64,000 nucleotides of DNA from Chiridota heheva. Lineage: Eukaryota; Echinodermata; Holothuroidea; Apodida; Chiridotidae. The position numbers and the translations under genes were made by a program. This document shows positions 22,110 to 33,611 of the stretch, one piece after another. Position 1 is the first letter of the stretch. Each line of letters starts with the position of its first letter. Below the pieces are notes generated by a model. It had not been told where the DNA came from. It saw only the letters and a program-made list of their open reading frames with translations, and ran no database searches. The stretch is taken from contig JAIGNY010000566.1 of assembly GCA_020152595.1 (NCBI GenBank), forward strand, positions 1,234,501-1,298,500. Reading direction: 5' to 3'.

Positions 22110-23806
22110 TATAATCTTCATAGAAAATTGTGTCCATCAGGTAACTTAGCCATTTGAGGCATTAAAAACACAGAATCTTTAAATTATGCAGGTCTTTTAC
22201 CCCATGATTCCCTACCTATGATATACATGCAGAATGCTGCTTTTGGCACATACTTTTTTTTAAATAGTTTTTTTTTTTTTTTTTTTTTGTGCCCTTATTA
22301 ATGTTCCATCTCGATTGCTGTACCTTTCCCAAACCAAACATTATGTTAATGCCACTGGTTGTAATTTATAATTCTATTTGTTATTTTTGGCTAAAATGTC
22401 AGATCATGTACAGTCAGACAGTATGTCAGTCCAGTAGCATGCCTATTAATTGGAACATAAATGTTTGTAAAAATGGGAACATTTTGCTACATGGAAGTCG
22501 CCATTTTGTGATATTTCCCATGATCGTTTGGTATTCTAACGTTAAAGCCTTATGCAATGTTACATACTTCAAATTTAAAATACCTCTGGGTAAAATATCT
22601 TTGCTCGGGGAAACATCAAATTCATGAAAATACCTTCATTACTGCCATGGCTACAACGAGTCCCATTTGATATGTTCACCATGCCGTTTCCGACTCATTA
22701 GAGTAAATAAACAATAGAGCTAGGCCTTTAGGCGCGAAACTGCCATTTTGAAAATTCAAATAATTTTTTACACAATGATTTTTAATATTTCAAGTACAGA
22801 AATTAGAAACTACGACATTTTATCGCAATATCTTAACAATATGGTTGCATGGCTTCAATAGTCTCGTGTGTTTTAAATGTTCCTATTAATTATAGCATGC
22901 CTCCGGACTGTACACTTTCTTACCAGCATCACTTAAATTGTACACTTTCTTACCAGCATCACCTTAACTGTACACTTTTCTTACCAGCATCACATAAATT
23001 TGCTGATGTCATCATAAATTGGTAAGCCCCCCAAATTGTTACATCATTCGCATGCCATACATTTTTCACGTCTGCCCTTAAAACAAGGATGTCACTATTG
23101 ATTCAGAAAATGATTGTTGTTATGAAATATGTATGCAGTGTTTGTTTTCTCTTATTCCATTCTGATCAAGATTTTGATAGTCTTGTTTACATTAACCCCA
23201 GTCAAAATTTCAAGATCTCTAATCGGTTTGCACAATTTTTTAGTGTTGCATCTTTAAGTTGCAAGATTGTAAAAAAAATATCAATTGTGTCAAGCACTTT
23301 GGTTTAAATTACATAACAAAACAATACGAAATTTCAGAAGGGGATTGTCCAATATTTACAGTGATTGCGCAATGACAAATCATTTGAGCAAAAAAATCTG
23401 TAAAATTGCATCATTGAATTGTGTATAGTACATGATGCATGAAAGAACATACCAAACAGTGTTAGTTTTAGCTTATATAATACCAAATAATATCATAATA
23501 ATATTGCATTCTTCCAAACAGAAGGTATGTATGACATCATTTTTTTTTATATTTTTTTTTTTATGTGAGGAAGTCATTTCTTGAAGGGAAAGTTCAATGA
23601 TCAATCATCTAGAACATTGGGGCTGGCACAAGGGAAACTTGCTAAAACTTTCCCAAATTCAAAATGGTTTAGTGTGTATTTGACATGATTTCTAAGCAAT
23701 TTGTTGCCACCAAAACCAAATTTTTGCTTAGGCTATACCACCATAGAAGGGTAAATAAGTTCATAGAAACAGGTGCCCAGAGGACGTAAAATGCAACCAC
23801 TTGGTA
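22110..23806. other. Non-coding, poly-T and a small tandem repeat
   Basis: Includes a T-run at about 22266-22287 and three 31-bp units of ACTTTCTTACCAGCATCAC at about 22910-22992. Open frames up to 112 codons (22289-22627) show no recognisable similarity. If the TRAF model is right, this is intron. Confidence 0.5.
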
Positions 23807-23813
23807 CTGAAAC

Positions 23814-23841
23814 CATGGAGGTACCACTTTGTACCTCCATG
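23814..23841. mobile_element. Micro-hairpin insertion 1 (28 bp), 7-bp target duplication
   Basis: Arms CATGGAGGTAC (23814-23824) and its perfect complement (23831-23841) enclose a 6-base loop. Exact 7-bp direct repeats CTGAAAC abut it on both sides (23807-23813 and 23842-23848). Same plan as the copies at 30410, 56189, 56595, 58024 and 62316. Confidence 0.8.
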
Positions 23842-24079
23842 CTGAAACTATACTAATACCGCATTCAGTATTAGCGGTACTAGTTTGTATTTATGTAGAA
23901 ATAAAGAGTGTGGAATTTGTGCACAGTAAACTGTTGAAAGTTGGCATCCTCATCTTCATTTTCTCAACAATTAAACTTTTTGTTTTCTTTCTGATATTAA
24001 GTATTTTACAAAAAGTGGTAATTTTAGATTATTTTTGTAGAGTCTGTTTTACTGCTTATGAAGAGGAAAATGAGACTTA

Positions 24080-27060
24080 AGGAGGGGGAAGTGAGACGAC
24101 TTGTGGAGGGGGAAAAGTGAGACTTGAGGTTGGGGAAGTTGGATTTGAGGCGGGGGCAAGTTGGTTTTAAGGAGCAGCAATGTTGTATTTGAGGGGGAAA
24201 ATTGGATTTGAGGAGGGGGAAAGTTGGATTTGAGGGGGGGACAGTTGGATATGAGGGGAATGGTAGATTTGAGGTTGGGAAAGTTGAATTTGAGGATGGG
24301 GAAAGTTGGATATGAGGAGGAGGAAAGTTGGATTTGAGGGGAGGGGAAGGTTGGATTTGAGGAGGTGGAAAGTTGGAATTGAGGAGCGGAAAAGTTTGAT
24401 TTGAGGAGCGGAAAGTTGGATTTAAGGAGGACAGTTGGATGAGGGGAATGGTAGATTTGAGGTTGGGAAAGTTGAATTTGAGGATGGGGAAAGTTGGATG
24501 AGGAGGAGGAAAGTTGGATTTGAGGGGAAGGTTGGATTTGAGGAGGTGGAAAGTTGGAATTGAGGAGGGGGAAAGTTGGATTTGAGGAGGGAAAAGTTGG
24601 ATTTGAGGAGCGGAAAGTTGGATTTAAGGAGGAGGGGGAAAGTTGAATTTGGGGAGGGGAAAAGTTTGATTTGAGGAGGGGAAAGTTGGATTTGAGGAGG
24701 GGAAAGTTGGATTTGAGGAGGGGAAGTTGGATTTGAGGAGGGGAAAGTTGGACTTGAGGAGCAGGAATGTTGGATTTGAGGAGCAGGAAAGTTGGATTTG
24801 AGGAGGGGAAAGTTGGATTTGAGGAGGGGAAGTTGGATTTGAAGGGGAAGTTGGATTTGAGGAGGGGAAAGTTGGATTTGAGGAGGGGAAAGTTGGATTT
24901 GAAGAGGGAAAGTTGGATTTGAGGAGGGGGAAAGTTGGATTTGAAGAGGGGAAGTTGGATTTGAGGAGGGGGAAAGTTGGATTTGAGGAGGGGGAAAGTT
25001 GGATTTGAGGAGGGGGAAGTTGGATTTGAGGAGGGGGAAGTTGGATTTGAAGAGGGTAAAGTTGGATTTGAGGAGGGGGAAAGTTGGATTTGAAGAGGGG
25101 GAAGTTGGATTTGAGGAGGGGAAAGTTGGATTTGAGGAGGGGAAGTTGGATTTGAGGAGGGGAAGTTGGATTTGAAGAGGGTAAAGTTGGATTTGAGGAG
25201 GGGAAAGTTGGATTTGAAGAGGGGAAGTTGGATTTGAGGAGGGGAAGTTGGATTTGAGGAGGGGGAAGTTGGATTTGAAGAGGGTAAAGTTGGATTTGAG
25301 GAGGGGAAAGTTGGATTTGAAGAGGGGAAGTTGGATTTGAGGAGAGGAAAGTTGGATTTGAGGAGGGGAAGTTGGATTTGAAGAGGGTAAAGTTGGATTT
25401 GAGGAGGGGGAAAGTTGGATTTGAAGAAGGGAAAGTTGGATTTTAGGAGGGGGAAAGTTGGATTTGAGGAAGGGAAAGTGGGATTTGAGGAGAGGAAAGT
25501 TGGATTTGAGGAGGGGGAAAGTTGGATTTGAGGAGGGGAAGTTGGATTTGAGGAGGGGGGAAAGTTGGATTTGAGGAGGGGGAAAGTTGGATTTGAGGAG
25601 GGGAAGTTGGATTTGAGGAGGGAAAGTTGGATTTGAGGAGGGGGAAAGTTGGATTTGAAGAGGGTAAAGTTGGATTTGAGGAGGGGAAAGTTGGATATGA
25701 GGAGGAGGAAAGTTGGATTTGAGGGGAGGAAGGTTGGATTTGAGGAGGTGGAAAGTTGGAATTGAGGAGCGGAAAAGTTTGATTTGAGGAGCGGAAAGTT
25801 GGATTTAAGGAGGGGGACAGTTGGATATGAGGGGGAATGGTAGATTTGAGGTTGGGGAAAGTTGAATTTGAGGATGGGGAAAGTTGGATATGAGGAGGAG
25901 GAAAGTTGGATTTGAGGGGAAGGTTGGATTTGAGGAGGTGGAAAGTTGGATTTGAGGAGCGGAAAAGTTTGATTTGAGGAGCGGAAAGTTGGATTTAAGG
26001 AGGAGGGGGAAAGTTGAATTTGGGAGGGGAAAAGTTGGATTTGAGGAGGGGGAAAGTTGGATTTGAGGAGGGAAAGTTGGATTTGAGGGGGAAAGTTGGA
26101 TTTGAAGAGGGTAAAGTTGGATTTGAGGAGGGGGAAAGTTGGATGAGGAGGAGGAAAGTTGGATTTGAGGGGGGGGAAGGTTGGATTTGAGGAGGTGGAA
26201 AGTTGGATTTGAGGAGGGAAAAGTTTGATTTGAGGAGCGGAAAGTTGGATTTAAGGAGGAGGGGAAAGTTGAATTTGGGGAGGGGAAAAGTTGGATTTGA
26301 GGAGGGGGAAAGTTGGATTTGAGGAGGGGAAAGTTGGATTTGAGGAGGGGGAAGTTGGATTTGAGGAGGGAAAGTTGGACTTGAGGAGCAGGAATGTTGG
26401 ATTTGAGGAGCAGGAAAGTTGGATTTGAGGAGGGGGAAAGTTGGATTTGAGGAGGGGGAAGTTGGATTTGAAGAGGGGAAGTTGGATTTGAGGGGGGGAA
26501 AGTTGGATTTGAGGAGGGGGAAAGTTGGATTTGAAGAGGGTAAAGTTGGATTTGAGGGGGGAAAGTTGGATTTGAGGAGGGGAAAGTTGGATTTGAGGAG
26601 GGGAAAGTTGGATTTGAGGAGGGGGAAGTTGGATTTGAGGAGGGAAAGTTGGATTTGAAGAGGGAAAGTTGGATTTGAGGGGGGGAAGTTGGATTTGAGG
26701 GGGGAAAGTTGGATTTGAGGAGGGGAAAAGTTGGATTTGAAGAGGGGAAAGTTGGATTTGAGGGGGGGAAAGTTGGATTTGAGGAGGGGGAAGTTGGATT
26801 TGAGGAGAGGAAAGTTGGATTTGAGGAGGGAAAAGTTGGATTTGAGGAGGGGAAGTTGGATTTGAGGAGGGGAAAGTTGGATTTGAGGAGGGGAAAGTTG
26901 GATTTGAGGAGGGGAAAGTTGGATTTGATGGGGAGAGTTGGATTTGAGGAGGGGAAAGTTGGATTTGAGGAGGGGGAAAGTTGGATTTGAGGAGGGGAAA
27001 GTTGGATTTGAGGAGCAGGAATGTTGGATTTGAGGAGGGGGAAAGGGAGATTTTAGGAGG
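24080..27060. repeat. 3 kb purine-rich minisatellite, about 20-22 bp units, higher-order structure
   Basis: About 140 units of the type GGAGGGGAAAGTTGGATTTGA. Blocks with variant units (ATGAGGGGAATGGTAGATTTG, GAGGTTGGGAAAGTTGAATTTG) recur at about 24240-24360, 24430-24560, 25690-25800, 25815-25990 and 26130-26280, so multi-unit segments were copied as blocks. Frames such as DLRRGKVGFEEG are repeat artefacts. It would lie in the large intron of the TRAF-like gene. Confidence 0.95.
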
Positions 27061-28070
27061 AGATGTGCTCCGAAATCACTTTCAACTATTTGTCATGCTA
27101 GCTTCCAAAAAGTGAGGGGAAAATCACATAGCTTTATGTCAAGATATTTATGATGGTAGCAAAACCTCTGGACTCAGGGGCCCCAAACCAAAATCCCAGG
27201 AAGGTAAGCAGTTTCATCAGCAGATTGGTGTTGAGACCAGCCCCAAACTATCCTTAATCCAACCCTGTTTGTGTCCTAGGGGAATACATGATAAACAATT
27301 TTTTTTATTTACTACCTACTTACCCCCAAAACAGCCAAAACTGCTGCTTGATGGTACAAAAAATAATGTTGAATTGGATGTTTTTATCATCGGTTTCAAA
27401 ATATGTGCTACAAGCTGACCAGTAGGGATGGAACCTATTTCATTATTTCTGCTGTGAACACTTCTGGCCTTCTTCTTCTGGGACGTTGATCTGTTGCCCT
27501 GTCTAGAATGTGGCATTTCTCTTGTCCACTGCCACCAGAGACACCAGAGTGTAAGCACTGACCAAGTGATGGAATTATATGTTACAACAAAGTTGGACGA
27601 AGGCAATTTTTGACTTGATTTGTTTGCTAGTTTGTCATGATTCCATAGGCACATCTAACAAAGCAATGACTGGATTATGATCAAATTTGGGGTGTCAGTT
27701 TTGTTGCCAAAGGAAGAGTCTATTGAAATTTGGGGTACGCTGGATTTGTGAGTGGAACTTCTGGTTTGGATAATTAAGGAGGTAGTTGTTGGTAGTTATG
27801 CTATTCTAATGTGTTCAACCAACATTGAATTTATAACCCGAAAGGAAATCTAAAGATTTTTTAACATATTTTTTTTTATTTATTGTTGTTGTTGTTATTA
27901 AAAAAAAATTGGGGAGAGGGAGGAAGGAAGGAGGGGGTAAATTGAATGTATGAAGTAAATGACATGATGGAATTTTTTATGAAGGTGGGGTAAGTGCATT
28001 TCAGATTGTTTAAGTTCTATTAAATTATTACAAAATGTGTTAATATTCTTTATCATCTCTGTTTCCACAG
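27061..28070. other. Probable intron 5' of the TRAF terminal exon
   Basis: No convincing exon. A minus-strand frame of 112 codons (27316-27654) has no recognised domain. The stretch ends in the acceptor CTCTGTTTCCACAG at 28057-28070. AT-rich runs at about 27860-27910. Confidence 0.5.
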
Positions 28071-28871
28071 GTTGAAAAAAGAAAACAAAACAGATCAGTT
28101 CAGGCTGCAGAAAATATTTCAGACGTTCCTCAATCAACGGAATTGGCAAATAAGGATATGTTAGTTCGGGCAGTCGCTGTCAACAGCAAAAAACTGAACT
28201 TACATCAGCAAGCTCTGATTCTGATGCAGCAAAAGCTAGATGAAGATGAAGAAAAGTTGAAAACCCAAGAAGAGATTGACGCCCTCTTGCTCTTTGCATC
28301 AGAATCCAAAAGGAATATTTCAAAATTGCAAGAAAAAGTGTCAATGCAGGAAGCAGAAATAGCCAAATTAAATCAGCGTATAATGGATATAGAATCAGGA
28401 TGTCAAAATGGGATTCTGGTGTGGGAAATAAAGAGATACAAGAATCAGAAAAATGACGCCATTGCGGGAAATCCTAAATCTCTCTACTCGAGAACATTTG
28501 TTACTTCCCGGTTTGGTTATCACATGTGTGCTCGTCTTTATCTTAATGGGGATGGGGTCGGCAAGGGTACCCACTTGTCCGTTTTCTTTGCTGTTAAGAA
28601 CGGTCCTTATGATAATATCTTGCCCTGGCCATTCAGACCGAAAGTTACCTTTAGATTATTAAACCAAGCTGGCAAGCCTCCAATTGAAGATGCTTTTTTC
28701 CCAGATCCGGAAAGCGTATCATTTCAGAAACCTACCAAGGATATCAATATTGCTGCGGGGTGCCCGAAGTTTGCTCTTCAGCATCACCTTGAGAACCCGC
28801 ACTCTGGCTTCCTGATGAATGACACCATCTTCTTATTGGTCAAGATCGATACAAGCAGTCTGGAATTTTGA
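28071..28871 (+). CDS. TRAF-family protein, terminal exon (coiled coil and TRAF-C/MATH domain)
   Basis: TRAF proteins are cytoplasmic adaptors that trimerise and bind TNF-receptor/IL-1R/Toll tails through the C-terminal MATH domain. The exon opens right after the acceptor TCTGTTTCCACAG (28070) and gives 266 codons to TGA at 28869-28871. Residues about 35-110 are heptad-rich and charged (coiled coil, TRAF-N). Residues about 113-264 are the MATH domain, with the hallmarks NGILVWEI, SRTFVTSRFGYHMCARLYLN, GDGVGKGTHLSVFF, LPWPFRPKVTF, NIAAGCPKF and NDTIFLLVKID. The order and GDG.GKGTHLS motif fit TRAF2/3/5-like members. RING and zinc-finger exons are not seen; they should be upstream. There is no in-frame ATG at the exon start, consistent with an internal or terminal exon. 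A candidate preceding exon is at 13594-13695. No frameshift: this is the one intact host coding segment. Confidence 0.92.
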   Translation, partial: VEKRKQNRSVQAAENISDVPQSTELANKDMLVRAVAVNSKKLNLHQQALILMQQKLDEDEEKLKTQEEIDALLLFASESKRNISKLQEKVSMQEAEIAKLNQRIMDIESGCQNGILVWEIKRYKNQKNDAIAGNPKSLYSRTFVTSRFGYHMCARLYLNGDGVGKGTHLSVFFAVKNGPYDNILPWPFRPKVTFRLLNQAGKPPIEDAFFPDPESVSFQKPTKDINIAAGCPKFALQHHLENPHSGFLMNDTIFLLVKIDTSSLEF

Positions 28872-30237
28872 TTCTCATTTTAAATATTAAGTCTGGGAGA
28901 AATAAGCAGTGTATCTCTCCTATGCAAAACAGAATAATGAAAGATACAGGATTGTGATGACAATATACCTCTAATAGATGTTTTTGAGCATAATGTTTTC
29001 ACCATTCTTTTTCTTCTATCATTCTCAATCGTTTGTGATAAAAATAATTTTTCCTGAACTACCAACTAAAACATATGGTTTGCAAAATGTACAGCATTAA
29101 TTATCACAATATGCACACATGTCATTCAAGATAATGTTAAGACTCCTCACAAGCAAATTCCCCCAGCAGGATTGTTAGGTGGATGGCCTAAACCAAAAAA
29201 GCAGGATTTTAGTTATGTATTAGCTCAACATCCCTTTAAGGGATTTGAGCTTATGCGATGTCTAACTTAAGAGCCAGGTTCTCGCCCGGTACGTTCGAAT
29301 TTGTGCAGCGTTTGTCGTACCTAAACGTCTATTGGATATTTTGCTGTGCTGCTATGTTTGCTGTATATAGATCAATATCTTAATGCAATAACAGTGCATA
29401 TTATTGCGTAGTTTAAACGAATTTGCTAAAAATGTTTCAAATACTCGAATTTTGCTCGGCGCAGTCCGAATGAATTTAGCATACATAATAACATTGGCTC
29501 GGGAAATACCACCGAATATCTCCGATTAAGAGAAAACTCTGCTTTCAACAGTTCAATGGTTCGAGCCTTAAACTATAGTTTGACACATGCGCTAATTGGG
29601 CTTAATATTCCGGTTGGGACCTGTCTCACAGGATAGCCAAATTGAAGTAAGACACTTGTAGTTGATAGCTCGTTTGGGCTATATACTTGAGGTTAAAAAT
29701 ATTAAATAGGGCCATAATTGAGGCTATAAAATCACCACAGCGTAAACAATCAAAATCCACATTGAGTTCACTGGCACATTACATGCATGGACTGGCCTGC
29801 AGTAATATTATCCACAATAACTTGCTTAGTCATGAGAAGTTATTTGTTTGCGTATAGTTGATGCATACAATCGCGAGTGTCTTGATGTGTATTTGTTCAG
29901 GGGTCAAGTAAGTGGTTCATCTTTGACAAAAGACTACGAAAGAAATTTTTAGAGGATTGGTTGAGTGGTTCAAACATGTCCATCTTATATGAAAGAGGAA
30001 TTAAAGAAAAATGGTGAAGAAAGCATTCAAAAATCTTATTCTGCTAAGGAAATATTCAAGTTTAAAGCTCTCGTCTTATCTGTATAGAAATGACTGGTAT
30101 AGTATGTCTTAGTTGGCGTATGCATCCTCACATTCTTAATAATTATTATGGATTTCTAGTTAATTTTGTCACGATTTAAATTATCTTTCCTCGAACTGTC
30201 TTCAGGCGGTATATTATTAATATCCTTCCTATAGATT
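28872..30237. other. TRAF 3' UTR and intergenic sequence
   Basis: The first few hundred bases after the stop should be 3' UTR. No canonical AATAAA was seen close by, only AT-rich variants near 29040. The remainder to 30237 shows no gene or recognised repeat. Confidence 0.45.
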
Positions 30238-31515
30238 TCATTTGACACCGTCGACCACGCCATTCTCTTGAAGTCTTTAAGCAACATGTATGGAGTACAG
30301 GATGACGCACTGTCGTGGTTCCAAAGCTATCTGTGCAACAGATCATTTTATGTTCCTGTTCATGATGCTTCTTCTGATTACAAAAACACAAACTTCTGTG
30401 TACCCCAAGCAAGGAGCTTCTACACAGAAAGCTCCTTGCCCCAAGGCTCAATGCTTAGGCCAGTGTTGTATTCCGCTTAAGTCAGCCCGTTAGGTGGTGT
30501 AATTAATGCCTTTGACATCAATGTCATGGGATATGCTGACGACCATGCTCTCTATAAAGCATTTACACCCAAAGGAGAACTTAAAAGAGATGCAATTTTA
30601 AACCTGGAAAGTTGCCTATCTGAAGTTCACTCTTGGATAAATTTAAACAAATTAAAACTCAACCCTCGTAAAACAGAGTTTATTTTGTTTGGTAGCAAAC
30701 ACCAACTACAAAAGTGCAACTCCCATTCCATGGTGGTGAGTGGAATAGAAATACAAAAATCTACCTCGATCAAATATCTTGGAGTTTACTGGGATGAATC
30801 ACTGTCATTTCGCCAACAGATTAAGGTTACATGTAAAACTGCACTCTTCAACCTCAGTAGGATCAGGAGCATAAGGAAGTACTTGACAATTGATATTTGC
30901 CAAACACTTGCCTCATCTCTGGTTTTACCTCACCTCGACTATTTAAACACCTTGTACTATGATCTTCCTGATTGTGATATAAAACAGTTGCAACGGGTCC
31001 AGAACATGACTGCCAAGCTGGTTCTAGGTAGAGGAAAGTTTGATAGTGCTACTGACTCTCTTCGCTTACTTCACTGGTTACCAATAAAATCCCGAATAAC
31101 ATATAGAATTGCAACATACGTCTACAAATGTCTTCATGATCTGGCTCCTTCATATCTTAAAGAACATGATCATTATACGTACAGGTCAAACAGGTTTACG
31201 CTCTTCTTATAACACCATGGGCATTCTCGACGTTCCTCTCACAAACCGCAGAACATTTAAAGACAGGTCGTTTGCTGTAGCTGCCTTTGTCACATGGAAT
31301 AGTTTGCCATCTTTTCTTCGTTGCATCAATAACTACGACAATTTCAAAGGGGAACTAAACACTTTTTTGTTCACGCAGGCTTTTTTTTATAATTGTTTGT
31401 GTTTATTTTTACCCTATTAACTTTATGAACAGTTTTATTTATTTTCTGCACAGCGCCGCTGAATGTGCATTGTATAGATATTGAGCGCTATATAGATAAA
31501 TATATATGCATAAAC
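30238..31515 (+). pseudogene. 5'-truncated CR1/L2/Rex1-like LINE reverse transcriptase
   Basis: Reads SFDTVDHAILLKSL, WFQSYL, V-P-Q (split by a hairpin insertion), then GYADD at about 30529-30543 (catalytic YADD), LNPRKTEFILFGS, SIKYLGVYWDESL, LVLPHLDYLNTLYYDLP, LQRVQNMTAKLVLG and LHWLPIKSRI. This is the reverse-transcriptase palm, thumb and C-terminus of a non-LTR element. It begins mid-palm, so it is 5'-truncated, has in-frame stops (30478) and a frameshift near 31200 before the final TWNSLPSFLR block. A short 3' UTR holds AGCGC..GCGCT (stem) followed by an ATATAGATAAATATAT tail. Enzyme role: target-primed reverse transcription; this copy is dead. Confidence 0.88.
30410..30438. mobile_element. 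Micro-hairpin insertion 2 (29 bp) inside the LINE RT frame
   Basis: Arms CAAGGAGCTT (30410-30419) and its complement (30429-30438) enclose a 9-base loop. Exact 7-bp duplications CCCCAAG abut it (30403-30409 and 30439-30445). Removing the hairpin and one duplication (36 nt, 12 codons) restores GTACCCCAAGGCTCA, coding V-P-Q-G-S, the conserved LINE RT motif. The ancestral empty site is therefore implied by protein conservation. The insertion keeps frame. Confidence 0.9.
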
Positions 31516-31628
31516 ATAGATTCAGCTTTACTACTTTTTGACATATCCCATGGTTAATAAACCACAAAATGGCAGAGCAAAATATGATAGAATTTACTTC
31601 TAGTTATGCCTTACCTTCCACGCTATAA

Positions 31629-31731
31629 AATCTAGTCACATGACCCGATTCTAACGCACTTTTAACCGACCTTTAAAACGTAGTTACCAGCCCAGTCCTG
31701 ACCTCCATATTACCTCTACTAACCCTCACTT
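31629..31731 (+). repeat. DIRS left inverted terminal repeat
   Basis: Contains GATTCTAACGC, CCAGCCCAGTCCTGACCTCC and ATATTACCTCTACTAA. It is complementary to 39085-39190 with about 90% identity. Outer bases CCTTACCTTCCACGCTATA (31610-31628) are not in the right repeat but are complementary to the internal region at about 38949-38967. Confidence 0.9.
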
Positions 31732-33129
31732 CTTTTCAGCGCGTTTGTTTTCACAATATCACTGAAACTGGTGAAATTTTCTTTTATAAATTTTACTTTT
31801 TGCTAACAATTTTCTCCTTTGCAGCTTTTACCAGGTTGGTTTTTGTGCTGCTCTATCTTATCTGGTTCGCCTTTTCAAGTCTTCTGAGGTAAGACGAGGT
31901 AGCCATGGGTCTGGGATTACTTCGGTCCGACTTACAGGACTTTCCCGTGTAGCCTACACTTAGGATAGTGTTTTTGTCTCCATCCTTACAAAGCGGGTGG
32001 CTAGTTCGAGGGAGTCCCACTCTCGCGGCGGGTGTTTTTAGGCCCTAAATCACTAAGAGTGCCTTCTAGTGGACCTCTTGCCCCTGGGTTTAAGTGTTTT
32101 TTACCCTCGGCCCCGCCCTTCCACGAGGAGAGTCTAGCGTTATACTATGCATTGTATGAACATGTTAGGATATCATCAGTACAGGTTCTTTAAGCCACTT
32201 TCTTTAAACGATGTTGGCGCATGCGTATTGGGTCGACGTCACCACAGGGTGTTCGAAGAGTCGGCTTCTTACAGCTCCAAGGATCTACAGTTGTAACAAG
32301 AGAACCTATATTTCATCTAACGTTACCAGTACATATCGTGTATTCCTTTTTCTCGCATATAATTAAGACAAAGTTGTTCATTTTCAAGCTTGAATTTCGG
32401 GGCGTTGGAGAGACTTGAGGGGGTCTCTCCGACGTCCTCTTTACAGGAGATATAATCTTTTCTTTTTATCTCCACAGACGCCAAGTTACTCAATGGTTCG
32501 TGTTTTCCACGCTACCCCTACGCTATTATAGAATTTAAGTTCGGTGCATTTTCTCGGGTTTAAAAAAAAATTCAGTTAGAGAATTTTTTTGATGTACTAA
32601 ATTGCTGTGGCTTCTCTCTCTGTGTTTGACGAAGGGTCGTAGGTACATACCCCGTAGGGGCGTCTTGGTGTAAGTGTATATGTATGCATTCATATATTTT
32701 TTTTTACTTTTTAGATAAAAGCCAAGAGGCGACATAAATCAATTAGTCTCAGAGTTTCTACTTACTCGAGGGCCACCTTCTCGATAGATTACCGAGTCGT
32801 GGAGGCCTGTGTTTGTAGTTGACTTCGTTAACTTTTTCCTGATTAACCCCCTGGAGGCCTGACTTAATAGATTACTGAGTCGGGAGGGCAACGGGTGCGG
32901 TCTGTCAGACATAAGTTACCTGAGTCTATATTGATAAGCTAAGTGGCGTTCTAGACGTCACTTAAAATAAACCACTATAAAAAGCGCCCTCTTCTCGATA
33001 AGATTACTGAGTTGTGGGAGGCGCAGATTTTTAGTGGTTAAACCCTTTGTACACAGCTGTGGTTCGCGCTTCCGCGATAGGGACCGGTAGGGCCACGTAA
33101 AGGCGGCGCCTAAAGAGGTTATACGTGAG

Positions 33130-33430
33130 TCACAAGTGATTTCACGGGGCCTTTCTGGTCCGTACGGCTCCGGTGATCGGATCCATACGGTTCCATGGCC
33201 CGTGTTCATGGGTCCGTACGGCTCCAGTGATCGGATCCATACGGTTCCATGGCCCGTCTTCATGGGTCCGTACGGGTCCATTGGATGGCTCCACTGTCCG
33301 TGTTTACGGGTCCATTGGACGGCTCCACAGCCCGTGTTTACGGGTCCATTAAACGGATCTCCTCCATACGGCTCCACGGCCCGTTTTTACAGGTCCGTTG
33401 GACGGCTCCGTGGCCCACGGCTCCAGTGAA
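33130..33430. repeat. Tandem repeat in the DIRS leader
   Basis: Units of TCCGTACGGCTCCAGTGATC and CGGATCCATACGGTTCCATG repeat with a 54-bp period, then shorter CCATTGGACGGCTCCAC-type units follow. They lie upstream of the gag-like ORF and may be internal leader repeats. Confidence 0.8.
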
Positions 33431-33611
33431 CGGGTCTGTAGGGCTCTATAGATTTGTAACGGGATAACGTACACCATACGATTAACCCGGAAATACACCC
33501 ACGCAGCTACGTGGTCAGGTGACAAGTGACAATGTTCGCAAGAAGTATAGCACCATGAGAGCTGTTTTCTTTTTGGTTTCGTAGCCATTAGGCACGCAGT
33601 TCCACGGCCGT

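Noticed and set aside
26419..26990. ORFs of 79-93 codons (DLRRGKVGFEEG repeats)
   Set aside because: Repeat artefacts of the purine-rich minisatellite.
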